Source: Myxococcota bacterium | Lineage (GTDB): Bacteria > Myxococcota_A > Bradymonadia > UBA7976 > UBA1532 | NCBI GenBank assembly: GCA_023150895.1 | Contig: JAKLJY010000002.1 | Location: 1-64,000, forward strand | DNA length: 64,000 nt | Direction of reading: 5' to 3' | Shown: positions 15,514 to 29,172 of the stretch, one piece after another | Position numbering within the stretch: the stretch's first letter is position 1 | Layout: the number at the start of each line of letters is the position of its first letter | Translations under genes and position numbers: made by a program | The notes under the pieces: model-generated | Told to the model about the DNA's origin: nothing | Databases searched by the model: none | What the model saw: only the letters and a program-made list of their open reading frames with translations

Positions 15514-18278
15514 TGGGCTTTCACGCGCAGCGACGACACATCGATGGGGCTCGTGATCAGGCTCGATCCGCTGACGTTGCACAACAGCTCGGCCTTGACG
15601 AAGCTCTGCCAATCGCTGACGGCGGGGGTGAGCCGGCCGGTGCCCACGGGGGCCGGCCCCGTGATGGTGACGCGGGTGCCTGCCTTCCAGTCGGCCGGTT
15701 TGACCTTCGGCGACATCGTGTAGGCGGTCGACGTGAGGTCGATGGTCTGCGAGCCCTGCGGGCTGCCGGGGAACCGCGTGTCATAGATGACGACCCGGGG
15801 AGACTTGATGATCGTCCCCGTCGGGAGCTTCGTATTGACGTCGACGGTGATCGAGACCGTCCCGGTTTCGCCCGCCCCGCGCACGTAGGAGAGCAGGCAG
15901 TCCGGGCAGACGGGGATGGGCGGCTGCGGGCCGACCGTCGCCGCCGCTGCGTGGGGAAGACCCGGGATCGAGAGGGTGTCCGTTCGTTTCCAGATCGCGG
16001 CGGCCGTCCCGGAGAAGGTGCTGCGGAAGCAGCTCGTCGCGGGGCCGCCGACGGGGGGATAGCCGGCGGGGGCTGCCGGCGCGGCGACGACCGGTGCCTC
16101 ACAGGGGCGCGCGTCGGCAAGGCACGCGTCGGCGAGCGCCGCGCAAGCCGCGAGCTCGTCCGCCTCGCCGAAGACCTGTGTCTCGGGGGGCGCCGCGTCC
16201 GCACACGCGACGACCTCGGCACCGCACGACGCGCCGAGCACGCGCTCCGCCCGGCACGCGTTCGGCCGCCGGACGGGCACGCCGTCGAGGGACGGGCGGG
16301 TGGCCGAGACGCCGTCGATGCCCGCCACGGGCAGCCCGGTGACGTAGAGGAACCGGGCGATGCCCCGGGCCGTCTGCGGTCGCACGGCGCCCCCATCCCG
16401 AGGGGCGAGCACCGCGGAGGCGAGGCCCGTGGCCAGCGCGGCCGAGACCGACGAGCCGGTGAGCGCGAGGGGCTGTTTCCGCCGGCCCGCGGCCGTCGAG
16501 TCGCACTTGCCCCCAATCGGCTGCAGGGCGAGCGAGAGTCCGGGGTGGGTCGCATACACGCGCTCCCCCGGCGCCGCGAGCGGCGTGGCCGGTGTCGCGA
16601 CGTCTGCGGCCGCCGGCCGGTCGAGCTCGTCGAGCGCCGAGACGGGCTCCACGATCCGGGCCAATGCACCGCAGGTCTCCGGCGACCACGGGTTCTCGGC
16701 GACGCCCTGGTGCCCCCAGAGCGCGGGGAGAAAGAGCGGAGCGTCCGCGACCGGGCGGCCGTCGGCACACCAGGCGGCCGCCACGGCGGGCGGGATCCCG
16801 GCGCCGGCGCAGTCGACGTGCCCCAACGTCGCCGCCAGCTCGGACGCCTTGCCGCGCAGCGCATGGGAGCGGTTTCCGGCGGCGGCGAACGCGGCCACCG
16901 GGGCCCCCCGGACGGGCTCGGCGTGATGGGCCGCCGCCAGGGCGTAGCGGACCGCCTCTCCGGGCCCGTCCTCGATGGTGTCGCAGATGGCGGCGCCGCG
17001 GACGTAGCTCCACGCGCCGGTGTCGGGATCGATGGTCCGGCGGATGCCGCGCACGCGCCGCGGGCGACTCAGGACCTCGGGCCAGCCCACGCTGAGGTTC
17101 AGGAGCAGCGGCCGCACGGGGTCGTCTTGCAGATCCGGGTGCGCGAGCGCCTGCCAGATGGCTCGGGCGAGCTCCGCCGTCGTTCCCGTCCCCACCGCGG
17201 AGCCATCCGTCCCCATTGCGCGGATCGACGCGAGGTCCGCACCCCGGTGGGCCTGGAGAATCAGAGCCGTCAGGAGGGAGCCGTGCGGATGCTCGGGCGG
17301 CGTGGCGTCGGGCGTGCCATCGGCGAGCAGGCGCGGGAACTCACCGAGCCCGGCCTCGGCGCCCGAGTCGAGGACGGCCACGCGGGCCCCGGCCGCCGCT
17401 GGTGTCTCGACGCCATCGAGCCCGACGCGCCGCCGGTGCCAGTCGAGCATGTCCGCCGTCGCCGCCATGCCGGAGCCGAGGACGACGCACTCCCGACCGA
17501 CACGGATCGACTCGCCGGCCGGCGCCTCGCAGACCGCCTCGGCCGGTGTCCCCTCACACGCCCGCTGACCTTCGGCGACGGCCGCGCGCAGGTCTTCGAT
17601 GAAGCTGCAGACCGAGGCGTGCGGAATGGAAATGCGCCGGAACTCGCCGCCGGTCGAGGCGTCGAGCCGGACGCGGAAGAAGCGGCGCTCCGCCCCCTCG
17701 GGAAGCGGCAGCCCGTCACCCGCGGAGAAGACCGGCACGAGCGTCACGTTGAAGGCCGCCGCTTCTTTCTTTCGCCAGCGTCGCTCGCGCGGGTCGCCGC
17801 CGTCCGCGCAGGCGAGCGCACAGAAGGCCTCGGGGTCGAAGTCCGCACCGGAGGTCGGCGTTCGGCCGCGGCGCTGCAGCTCGCCGCGCTCGACGTCGCT
17901 CCCGAGGAGCGCACACAGGTTGTCTTCGAGCGAGGCGGCGAGCGCCTCTTCCACCGCGCGCGGGAACGCTTCGCAGGGGGTCGGCGCACCCGCGGCGACC
18001 TCGACGAAATAGTCGGCGCGGTCGCAGGTGTCGGCCGGCGCGAGCACCTGTTGCTCGCCGTCGACCTCTTCCCGCACGGTGAGCCGCGTGTTGGCGGGGA
18101 ACTTCGTCGGCGCCACGCCCTGCGGTGCGCACGCCGCGATGCCGCCCGCGTCGGAGATCGGGACGGGCGGTCCGCCCGTGTCGTCCCCACACGCGCCGAG
18201 GCTCGTCGCCAGCACCGCCGAGAGCAGCGCACCGGCACGGCGCCGGGCCTTGAGGACATCGAGAATCTTCAGGTGCAT
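15510..18278 (-). CDS. Subtilisin-like (S8) serine protease lipoprotein
   Basis: 922 residues. The lipobox ATSLGAC puts the lipidated Cys at 30. A ~280-residue N-terminal extension with cysteines precedes an S8 core: D304 (VAVLDSGAE), H332 (EHPHGSLLTALI), N469 (AAAGNRS, oxyanion) and Ser610 (LTGSSVSAALATGLAS), giving a complete triad, although the serine box GSSVSAA departs from the usual GTSMAxP. The C-terminal ~200 residues are a Cys-rich and beta-sandwich region. Likely anchored on the cell surface or in the outer membrane. GGAG lies just before the start. Followed by an overlapping small lipoprotein. Substrate unknown. Confidence 0.82.
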   Translation of the reverse strand: MHLKILDVLKARRRAGALLSAVLATSLGACGDDTGGPPVPISDAGGIAACAPQGVAPTKFPANTRLTVREEVDGEQQVLAPADTCDRADYFVEVAAGAPTPCEAFPRAVEEALAASLEDNLCALLGSDVERGELQRRGRTPTSGADFDPEAFCALACADGGDPRERRWRKKEAAAFNVTLVPVFSAGDGLPLPEGAERRFFRVRLDASTGGEFRRISIPHASVCSFIEDLRAAVAEGQRACEGTPAEAVCEAPAGESIRVGRECVVLGSGMAATADMLDWHRRRVGLDGVETPAAAGARVAVLDSGAEAGLGEFPRLLADGTPDATPPEHPHGSLLTALILQAHRGADLASIRAMGTDGSAVGTGTTAELARAIWQALAHPDLQDDPVRPLLLNLSVGWPEVLSRPRRVRGIRRTIDPDTGAWSYVRGAAICDTIEDGPGEAVRYALAAAHHAEPVRGAPVAAFAAAGNRSHALRGKASELAATLGHVDCAGAGIPPAVAAAWCADGRPVADAPLFLPALWGHQGVAENPWSPETCGALARIVEPVSALDELDRPAAADVATPATPLAAPGERVYATHPGLSLALQPIGGKCDSTAAGRRKQPLALTGSSVSAALATGLASAVLAPRDGGAVRPQTARGIARFLYVTGLPVAGIDGVSATRPSLDGVPVRRPNACRAERVLGASCGAEVVACADAAPPETQVFGEADELAACAALADACLADARPCEAPVVAAPAAPAGYPPVGGPATSCFRSTFSGTAAAIWKRTDTLSIPGLPHAAAATVGPQPPIPVCPDCLLSYVRGAGETGTVSITVDVNTKLPTGTIIKSPRVVIYDTRFPGSPQGSQTIDLTSTAYTMSPKVKPADWKAGTRVTITGPAPVGTGRLTPAVSDWQSFVKAELLCNVSGSSLITSPIDVSSLRVKAQ

Positions 18279-18341
18279 CGCGGTCTCCAGCGTCGCCAGG
18301 TCGCCAAGTCGCGCGCACGCTACTCCGGCGCGGCGGCCGCG

Positions 18342-18361
18342 AAAAGCCCGTTGTCCCGGGC
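18342..18361 (-). terminator. Candidate intrinsic terminator after the SRPBCC gene
   Basis: Minus strand GCCCG-GGACAA-CGGGC followed by TTTTC, 13 bases downstream of the SRPBCC stop. It would separate the Kelch/SRCR-SRPBCC unit from the protease unit. The stem is only 5 bp, so termination may be partial. Confidence 0.4.
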
Positions 18362-18374
18362 CGGAGCGCCGGGC

Positions 18375-18902
18375 TCAGCGCGCGATGCTCGGGCGGCCCT
18401 CGGCCTCTCGACGCAGGCCGTCGGCAAGCGCGAGCGCCGCGCCCGGGTACACGCCGTAGCGGATTTCCGGGTGGTGGCGCAGGAAGTACTTCGCCAGCCA
18501 GCCGAGCGAGTCGATGTCGAACCACGCGCCGGCCCGCAGAGCCGTCCGCCGGCCGTCGTCGAGGGGCGCGAGGTCGAACCGGAGCTTCAGATCGCGGGGC
18601 TCTCCATCGACCCAGCGGACCTCGGCCCACTCGCCGGGCTGGCGGATCGCGTCGGCCGTGAACTCGAAGCCGACGGAGAACAGCGAGATCTTGAACCGGA
18701 GCTGAATGTGGACGCGGTCGCCGACACGACGAACCCGGTGCAACATGGGCACGAGCCCGGCGAGACCCTCGACGTTCTCGACCACGGCCCAGACCCGCGC
18801 GGGCGGCGCGTCGACGGCGACGCTGGCCGTACACCCGCAAGGCGCGCCCCGCGCGTCGAGGTGGACGGTGAGTGCGATGTCGTCGGTGGGCGCGCGGCTC
18901 AT
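18375..18902 (-). CDS. SRPBCC (START/polyketide-cyclase-like) protein
   Basis: 175 residues, no signal peptide. The opening TASVAVDAPPARVWAVVENVEGLAGLVPMLHRVRRVGD is the usual first strand and helix of the SRPBCC fold. It is followed by antiparallel strands (VHIQLRFKISLFSVGFEF, ALRAGAWFDIDSL) and a long C-terminal helix. Such proteins bind lipids or hydrophobic ligands in an internal cavity. The start ATG overlaps the stop of the large Kelch/SRCR lipoprotein (ATGA). Ligand and role unknown. Confidence 0.8.
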   Translation of the reverse strand: MSRAPTDDIALTVHLDARGAPCGCTASVAVDAPPARVWAVVENVEGLAGLVPMLHRVRRVGDRVHIQLRFKISLFSVGFEFTADAIRQPGEWAEVRWVDGEPRDLKLRFDLAPLDDGRRTALRAGAWFDIDSLGWLAKYFLRHHPEIRYGVYPGAALALADGLRREAEGRPSIAR

Positions 18903-21900
18903 CGGCAGGTGATCAGGACGTCTTCGCCGTGGCCGCAGTTGTGGCTGCCGAGGGGCAGGTGCCCGCAGTCGATCAGGCGCGCTTCGCCGCCGTTGCAGGT
19001 GAGGTCGTCGAGCCAGATCGGCCCGCCGAGCCCGAGATCGGCGTTCGTGAAGCTGACCATCGACGAGCCCGGACCGAAGAGCTGACGGCAGGCGACGTTG
19101 CCGTCGAGGCCGTCGAAGGCGTCGTCACAGATCGACCCCCACTGACCCTGGGCGTAGATCTCGAGCCGGGCCTGGACGCCCGGCCCCGCGTTGCCCGAGA
19201 GGCGCAGATCGTACTCGAGGAGGGGCGGCTCGACCGGGCAGATCCCGCCGAGATCGAACGGTGCCCGCTGACTGGCGACCTCGCGCCCGTCGAGGATACC
19301 GTTGAAGCACGAGCCTTCGACTTTGTAGGCCCGCGTCTCGCCCTGCGGCCCGGGCTCCGCGGCGTTGGTGTTGCCACCGAAGACGTAGATTCGGCCGTAG
19401 AGGTAGGCCACTGCTGCGCGATCGAGCGCCGGGAACAGGTTCGTCGCCTCCGTGAACCCGCGGGACGGGCCGTTCGCGGCCAGGTTGTAAGAGAAGACCC
19501 GGTCGTTGATCGCGTTGGCGTTGAAGCCGCCGAAGATGCCGAGCTGATGGTCGTGGATCTGCTGAACCTGGCCGTAGGCGACCGGCAACCCGTCGGCGGC
19601 CTGTACCCAGGCGTTGCCCTGGAGGCGAAGGACCGGCGAGAACACGGTGCCGGCCGGGCCGATCCCACCGACGACGTAGAGCGCGCCGTCCCGGGCGAAC
19701 GCGCGCGCCCCCCGGCGGCCGGCGGGCAGAAGCGGGCCGGGCGCCCACTGGTTCGAGGCGGGATCGTAGATTTCGACCGTCTGGACCGGGCCGTTGTTGT
19801 CGCCGCCGACCACGTAGACGAGACCGTTCACGACGGCCGCGGCGGCATCCCGGCGGCCCGTGGGCATCGGGGCCAGGTTGACCCACTGCGCGCTGGCGGC
19901 ATCGAACCGCCGCACGGTGGGGAGCGCCACGCCGAACTGATTGGCCCCGCCGATCGCGTAGATCTCGTCGTCGAAGACGACACTCGTGAGACCGTTCTGG
20001 ACGGCGGGCAGCTCCGGCCCGACGGCGTACGTCTCCGTTTCCGGGTCGAAGATCCAGGTCTCGCGGACCTCCTGGAAGTCTCGCCCGCCGAAGAGCCAGA
20101 TGCGCCCGTCGAGCACCAGCGCCGCGTGCAGGAACCGCCCCGTCGGCATGTCGGGCAAGGGCCGCAGGTAGTCCTGGTTGTGGGTGTACCGGCTGACCGC
20201 GCCCACGACGTCCCCGTCGCGGAGTCCGCCGACGACGAAGATCCCCGTCTCCTGCTGGTCGTAGACGGAGGCCACCGGGACCGCCGCCGCGCCGAGACTG
20301 TGAACGGCACCGGGCAGGGAACGCCGCGTCACCCACTGCGCGTCGGGCAGGAGGTACTCCTCGACCACGGCGCTCGGGGCCCCGCCGAGGGTGCGCCCGC
20401 CGGCGACGAGGAGCCCGGTGAACCCACCGCCGACGGCGCCGAGGTTGACGTTGCGGGCCGCGCCCAGGTAGGAGCGCGGGGTCGGGAGGTCGGCGATCTG
20501 CTCCCAGCGGTTCTGCGCGATGACGTAGACGTCGACCTCGGGGATGGGTCGACCGGCCGCATCCTCGCCCCCGAGGAGGTAGATGCGCCCCTGGTGCTCG
20601 ACCGCAGCGTGCGCGTAGCGGGGGCGCGGCATCTGGACGACCTGGTTGCTCCAGGTGTCCGAGCCGGTGTCGTAGACCTCGAAGTTCGTCACGACGGCGC
20701 CGCCGTTCGTCTTGCCGCCGAAGGTGTAGATCCGCGTGTCGACGCCCACCGCCGCCAGGCCGAAGCGCGTGCTCGGCATGGGCGAGCGGGCCTGCCAGGC
20801 GGCCTGCCCGGGCTGCAACCGCGTCACCTGGTTCAACGGGATGCCATCGTCCTGGCCGCCGATCGCGTAGAGGACGCCGGAGGCGGTCGTCGCGGCCAGC
20901 TCGGCCCGCGGGTTGGGCAGGGCGGCGGCCTCGACCCACTCGCCCGAGGCGGCGTCGCGCCGCAGGACGGTGGTCTGCGCGGCCTGACCGCTCGTCCCGC
21001 CGACGACGTAGACGTCCCCGCCGACGCTGGCCACGCCGGCGAGGGCCAGGGGCACGGGGAGCTCGGGCTGTTGCGACCAGCCGTTCCCCGCCGTGGTGAC
21101 CCGGAAGGTGTGGGTCACGATCTGACCCGTGACATTGCCGGCGACGTCCCGGGCGCGGAACTTCAGCGTGGTGTCCTCGAAGATGCGGAAGCGCTTGACC
21201 GAACGGAAAGACGGCGACCACTCGTCCGGCGTACCGCCGTCGTCCGTGTACTGAACGAGCGCCGGTTCGTCGCTCGTCACGGTCACGGTGACGCCGGCCG
21301 CGTAGGTACCGGCGGCGGGGCTCACGTCGACGCGGGGCGGCGTCACATCGTAGACGACGCGGACCTCGACCGTGCCACTGCGCCGCCCGTTCTGGTCCGT
21401 GGAGAGCCGGTACAGGTTCTCGCCCGGCGCCAGGTTGAGCGTGATCGTCCAGCGGAGCTCCGGGTTGGCCGGCACGGCCTCCTCTCCATCGACGAGCAGC
21501 GCGGCCCCCCCGGGCTTGTCGCCCGCCAGGACCAGCACGCCGTTGTTGGTGGGGGACGTGTAAGGGTCGATGCGCGGCGGCTCGACACACCCCGGGATCG
21601 GCGCCCCGATGCACTCGCCGCCGACACATCGGTCTTCCGTGCAGGAGTTGCCGTCGTCGCAACCACCGTCGCGCAGTTCGTAGAGGCAGCGGTTGCGTTC
21701 GAAGTCGAAGACCTCCGACGTGCACTGGAACCCGTCGTCGCACAGCGCGACGGCGTCGAGGAGGCGGCACTCGCCGTTCAGGCAGAGTTCGCCGACCGCG
21801 CAGACGCCGGACGGGTTGCGCGGACCGCAGCCGAGCCCCTGATCGACACACGCCCCGCCTGTGCACAGCTCGCCGGCGGGGCAAAGGCCGGCCGGTTGCT

Positions 21901-23536
21901 CCGGGGAGCACTGCAAGTCGCGAGCCCGACACACGCCGTCGAGACAGATTTCGTCGACGGCGCAGCGGCAGGCCTGCGCATCGCGAACGCAGGCCCCCGC
22001 GTCGGTGCAGAGGAACCCGTCGTCGCACTCGCCGCAGCGCCCCCCGCAGCCGTCGTCGCCGCAGGCGCGATCCGTACAGTCCGGCGTGCAGACCGGATCG
22101 CAGCCGCCCCGGTCGTTGCAGAAGGTGCCTTCGGCGCAGACGCCGCAGAAGCCGCCACAGCCGTCCGGACCGCAGAGCTTGCCCTCGCAGGCCGGCGCGC
22201 AGGGCACGACGCACGCGCCGTCGACGCAGAGGAGGCCCGGATCACAGGCGCCGCAGCTCCCGCCGCAGCCGTCCCCGCCGCAGGCGCGGCCGTCGCACCG
22301 AGGCTGGCAGAGATCGCGACACACCCCGGCGACGCAGGCCTGAGCGTCGGCGCACAGGCCACACTGGCCGCCGCAGCCGTCGTCGCCGCAGTCCCGGCCC
22401 TGGCACTGCGCGACGCAGGGCGCGACGCAGCGGGCGGCGGCATCGCAGACCTCGTTGTTCACGCAGCCACAGTCGTCTTCGCAGGTGAGGCAGGTCTCGC
22501 CCGCCGCCCCGTCGCACGTCCCGTCACCGCAGCAGTCGCCGCAGTCGCGGGCGCAGACGGCACAGTCCTCGCCCCGATCGGCCTCGCACACCCCGTTCCC
22601 GCAGGAGTCGGGCGGATCGGCGCAGCGGCCGTCGCCGCCGCAGACCTGCTCGCCGGCGCACGCGCCGCATGTGCCGCCACAGCCGTCGGCACCGCACGTC
22701 CGGCCCGCGCAGGCCGGCTCGCAGGCCGCTTCACATCGGCCGTCGACACAGGGCGTGCCCGCCTCGCAGACGCCGCAGACGCCCCCGCACCCGTCGTCTC
22801 CGCAGATCCGCCCCATGCACTGGGGGGCACACGCGCCGCACTGCCGGGTGACGGCATCGCAGACGTCGCCCGCCGCGCAGCCGCAGTCGGCCTGACAGCT
22901 CGCGCAGTTCTCACCACCCGGCGCATCGCAAAGGCCATCGCCGCAGCAATCCCCACAGTCGGCGGCGCAATCGCCGCAGCTTTCGTCGGCGGCGCACGCG
23001 TCGTCCCCGCACACGCTCGGGCCGGCGGCGCACTGTCCATCGGCACCGCAGATCTCGCCCCCTGCACACTCGCCGCACACCCCACCACAGCCGTCTGCGC
23101 CGCACGCGCGCCCCTCGCAGGCCGCCGCGCAGTCCTCCGGCACGCAGTTGCCGGCATCGCATCGAGTCCCGGCGGGGCACGGCGCGAGTTCGAGCCAGGT
23201 ATTGGCCCGGCACACCTCGACGACGCCCTCGCCGCACCGCCGCATGTCTTCGGCGCACACGAGCACTTCGGCATCGACCCCGGGCACCGCGGCGTCCGGA
23301 CGCGAGAAGTCCCCGGTGAACGCGTCGATCAACGGGCCCGAGGCGTCGGGCCGCCCGCCGTCGGGCGCGGGGTTCGACGACCCCCCGCCGCCGCCGGCCC
23401 CACCGGAGTCCGCCGCACAGCCGCTCAGGGCCATCAGCAGGCCGAGGAGCACTGCGGGCAACGCGCGGCCCGTCCAGTTCGCCACTCCGCCGCCGGGGGT
23501 CTCGTTCGTCGCGCGCATCCGTTTCCTCCGATTCAT
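18899..23536 (-). CDS. Giant lipoprotein: Cys-rich repeats, chitobiase-like module, Kelch propeller(s) and C-terminal SRCR domain
   Basis: 1545 residues. Signal with lipobox MALSGC (Cys40). Residues about 70-640 are Cys repeats of the form C-x-P-x-C-x-G-R-x-CG-x-DGCGG-x-CG-x-C, several copies. A module near 700-820 (ISPAAGTYAAGVTVTVTSDEP type) resembles the CHB_HEX_C tail of chitobiase. Kelch repeats (VYVVGGTSG, LYAIGGQDD, IYTFGGKTN, IYLLGGEDA, IWLFGGRDF) make one or two beta-propellers up to ~1400. The last ~95 residues match a scavenger-receptor Cys-rich domain (QWGSICDDAFDGLDGNVACRQLFG, WLDDLTCNGGEARLIDC). Likely surface exposed and adhesive. SRCR domains are common in animals and sparse in bacteria. 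Confidence 0.85.
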   Translation of the reverse strand: MNRRKRMRATNETPGGGVANWTGRALPAVLLGLLMALSGCAADSGGAGGGGGSSNPAPDGGRPDASGPLIDAFTGDFSRPDAAVPGVDAEVLVCAEDMRRCGEGVVEVCRANTWLELAPCPAGTRCDAGNCVPEDCAAACEGRACGADGCGGVCGECAGGEICGADGQCAAGPSVCGDDACAADESCGDCAADCGDCCGDGLCDAPGGENCASCQADCGCAAGDVCDAVTRQCGACAPQCMGRICGDDGCGGVCGVCEAGTPCVDGRCEAACEPACAGRTCGADGCGGTCGACAGEQVCGGDGRCADPPDSCGNGVCEADRGEDCAVCARDCGDCCGDGTCDGAAGETCLTCEDDCGCVNNEVCDAAARCVAPCVAQCQGRDCGDDGCGGQCGLCADAQACVAGVCRDLCQPRCDGRACGGDGCGGSCGACDPGLLCVDGACVVPCAPACEGKLCGPDGCGGFCGVCAEGTFCNDRGGCDPVCTPDCTDRACGDDGCGGRCGECDDGFLCTDAGACVRDAQACRCAVDEICLDGVCRARDLQCSPEQPAGLCPAGELCTGGACVDQGLGCGPRNPSGVCAVGELCLNGECRLLDAVALCDDGFQCTSEVFDFERNRCLYELRDGGCDDGNSCTEDRCVGGECIGAPIPGCVEPPRIDPYTSPTNNGVLVLAGDKPGGAALLVDGEEAVPANPELRWTITLNLAPGENLYRLSTDQNGRRSGTVEVRVVYDVTPPRVDVSPAAGTYAAGVTVTVTSDEPALVQYTDDGGTPDEWSPSFRSVKRFRIFEDTTLKFRARDVAGNVTGQIVTHTFRVTTAGNGWSQQPELPVPLALAGVASVGGDVYVVGGTSGQAAQTTVLRRDAASGEWVEAAALPNPRAELAATTASGVLYAIGGQDDGIPLNQVTRLQPGQAAWQARSPMPSTRFGLAAVGVDTRIYTFGGKTNGGAVVTNFEVYDTGSDTWSNQVVQMPRPRYAHAAVEHQGRIYLLGGEDAAGRPIPEVDVYVIAQNRWEQIADLPTPRSYLGAARNVNLGAVGGGFTGLLVAGGRTLGGAPSAVVEEYLLPDAQWVTRRSLPGAVHSLGAAAVPVASVYDQQETGIFVVGGLRDGDVVGAVSRYTHNQDYLRPLPDMPTGRFLHAALVLDGRIWLFGGRDFQEVRETWIFDPETETYAVGPELPAVQNGLTSVVFDDEIYAIGGANQFGVALPTVRRFDAASAQWVNLAPMPTGRRDAAAAVVNGLVYVVGGDNNGPVQTVEIYDPASNQWAPGPLLPAGRRGARAFARDGALYVVGGIGPAGTVFSPVLRLQGNAWVQAADGLPVAYGQVQQIHDHQLGIFGGFNANAINDRVFSYNLAANGPSRGFTEATNLFPALDRAAVAYLYGRIYVFGGNTNAAEPGPQGETRAYKVEGSCFNGILDGREVASQRAPFDLGGICPVEPPLLEYDLRLSGNAGPGVQARLEIYAQGQWGSICDDAFDGLDGNVACRQLFGPGSSMVSFTNADLGLGGPIWLDDLTCNGGEARLIDCGHLPLGSHNCGHGEDVLITCR

Positions 23537-23689
23537 GGCTGATGCCGGTCAGGGGCGCCTTCCGTCGGGCGCACGGTCGGCTGCCGGCGGCGAGAGCCTA
23601 TGCCCGAACGCAGGGCGGTTGCCACTGTCGCGCGCGGGCTGAACGCCGGTGCATACTGGTGCGCTGCCGGATTTCCATCGGAGTCGCCC

Positions 23690-27391
<3,702 letters not shown>

Positions 27392-27404
27392 CGTCGTCGG
27401 GCGC

Positions 27405-29165
27405 CTACCGCCGTCGCGGCGCGGGCTCGTCGTGGCGCACTTCCACCCGCTGGCCGGGTCGAACCGTGATGCTCACGGTGCGGCGGTACGGCCGGGGCAT
27501 CACGGTGCGCACGAGTTTGACCTCGTAGCGGCCGGGCTTGACGAGCCGGCCCCGCACCGGGGACTCGCTGATGTAGGTGTCCCCGAGGTAGACGAGCGCA
27601 GGCGGCTCGGCCACGACCGAAAGGACCCCGTGGGTGGCCGCCGTGTTCGACGTCCCCGAGGCCTGCACCGAGGGGACTGCGGCGCCGGGGCGGGCCGGTT
27701 CGCGGTCGCGATCGGGGCGTGGCGTGCCCGAACGCGGTGCCTTCGGACGCGACCCGACGGCGACCGGCTCGAAGTCGAGCGCCCCGGCGTCGGGCTCCGC
27801 CGCCGGAACCGAGGGGGCCACGGCGGCGACGGGGGGCGCCGGGGCCACCGCGGAGGACGCGGCCGGCGTGGCCGCCTTCTCCGTCGGGGTCGCCGCGCGA
27901 TCCCCGGCGACCGAGACGGCGGGCGCGTCCGAACCACCGGTGCTGACGAGCAACGCCACCCCGAGCCCCAGACCGAACGCCCCCAGCGCCGGACCGACCC
28001 AGGGCGGCGCCCGAAGCCGGGCCCGCGTGGTCGCGCTTGCCTTCGCCACGTCCGCCGGGCGCACGGGCGCGCCACTCCGCGCCGAGAGGATGTCCGAGTC
28101 GATGCTGACGACCTGCGTCTCCTCGGGCAGGCTGTGGACCGGCGCCGGGCCCGCGCTCCCGCCGAGACCCGGCGGCACGGGGACGAGCGGCCGCCGGATG
28201 TTGTGAATGCCCGTGGCGTCCTCGGGCGCGAGATTCTCCGTGCTTTGCAGCACGGTCTGGGCCGTCGTATCGGTGAGCGCCGGTGCGGCGTCCAGCAGGC
28301 GCAGAAGTGCCCCGGCGTCCGGCGGGCGGCGCGCGGGATCGGGTGCGAGCGCACGCTCGATGGCCTCCGACCAGCCCTTCGAGAGGCTCGGCACCTTGCT
28401 GCGGACGTCGGGTCCGCGGGACCGACGCGCGTAGAACCGGCTGAGGTCGTTCAGGAGCTGCAACGGCGGCGCGTTCGGGTCGAGATCGAACGGGAGCTGC
28501 CCGGTGAACATCTCGTAGGCGAGCAGGCCGAGCGTGTAGACGTCCCACGTTGGCCCCGCCGCCGAGCTCGCCGTCTCACCCAGGATGATCTCCGGCGGCA
28601 GGTAGACCGGCGTGCCGACGAGATGACCCGTCGCCGTCAGCGCCCGCGCGGCGATGGGGCGTGCGATGCCGAAGTCCAGGATCTTGAGCCGCCCGTCGGG
28701 CAGGACGTGCAGATTGCCCGGTTTCAGGTCGCGGTGGAGGATGCCGCGCCGGTGGGCGTGGGCCACGCCGCGCACCGTCTGGTGAAAGAAGTCGACCCGG
28801 GCGGCGGGCTCGGGGCCGGCCGACCCCCACCCGGCGGGGGCGGCGGTGGCGGCGTTCGCGGCGTCGTGAAAGTGAAGGTCGAGCGGTTGTCCCGCGAGCA
28901 GCTCCGTCACCAGAAAGAGGCGACCCGAGTCCTCGAAGAGCGTGACGAAGCGGAGGATGTTCGGGTGGTCGAGGCGCTGGAGCGTCTGCGCCTCGCGCAG
29001 GAAGCGGGCCCGAATCTCGGCGTTCTGGAGCAGCGCCGGCAGCACGACTTTGACGGCATAGGGCTGATCGAGCAGCACGTGGCGCGCCCGATAGACCTCA
29101 CCCATGCCTCCGCCGCCGAGCAGTTCGTGCAGTTCGTACTCGCGGACGGTCTGGATGACGCTCAC
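27405..29165 (-). CDS. Transmembrane Ser/Thr protein kinase with C-terminal PEGA domain
   Basis: 586 residues from GTG 29165 (a TTG at 29183 is the alternative). Kinase domain has YELHELLGGGGMGEVYRA (Gly loop), YAVKVV (Lys), HRDLKPGN and DFGIARP, apparently active. A single helix (ALGAFGLGLGVALLVST) crosses the membrane, followed by an Ala/Pro linker and a PEGA domain (LSVVAEPPALVYLGDTYISESPV..LVKPGRYEVKLV) outside. PEGA-type domains are beta-sandwiches found in surface-associated kinases. Convergent with the preceding surface-protein gene. Substrate unknown. Confidence 0.9.
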   Translation of the reverse strand: MSVIQTVREYELHELLGGGGMGEVYRARHVLLDQPYAVKVVLPALLQNAEIRARFLREAQTLQRLDHPNILRFVTLFEDSGRLFLVTELLAGQPLDLHFHDAANAATAAPAGWGSAGPEPAARVDFFHQTVRGVAHAHRRGILHRDLKPGNLHVLPDGRLKILDFGIARPIAARALTATGHLVGTPVYLPPEIILGETASSAAGPTWDVYTLGLLAYEMFTGQLPFDLDPNAPPLQLLNDLSRFYARRSRGPDVRSKVPSLSKGWSEAIERALAPDPARRPPDAGALLRLLDAAPALTDTTAQTVLQSTENLAPEDATGIHNIRRPLVPVPPGLGGSAGPAPVHSLPEETQVVSIDSDILSARSGAPVRPADVAKASATTRARLRAPPWVGPALGAFGLGLGVALLVSTGGSDAPAVSVAGDRAATPTEKAATPAASSAVAPAPPVAAVAPSVPAAEPDAGALDFEPVAVGSRPKAPRSGTPRPDRDREPARPGAAVPSVQASGTSNTAATHGVLSVVAEPPALVYLGDTYISESPVRGRLVKPGRYEVKLVRTVMPRPYRRTVSITVRPGQRVEVRHDEPAPRRR

Positions 29166-29172
29166 GCCCGAG

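Noticed and set aside
21900-23100. Regular repeats with CGG/GCC spacing that look like a CRISPR array
   Set aside because: They encode in-frame Cys-rich protein modules with divergent sequence; repeats and spacers are not of constant size and no cas genes are present.
18872-23542. Long open frame (about 1550 codons) on the plus strand opposite the Kelch/SRCR gene
   Set aside because: High GC removes stop codons; the antisense product is Ala/Val/Arg low-complexity sequence without domains, while the minus-strand frame has clear Kelch, Cys-rich and SRCR signatures.
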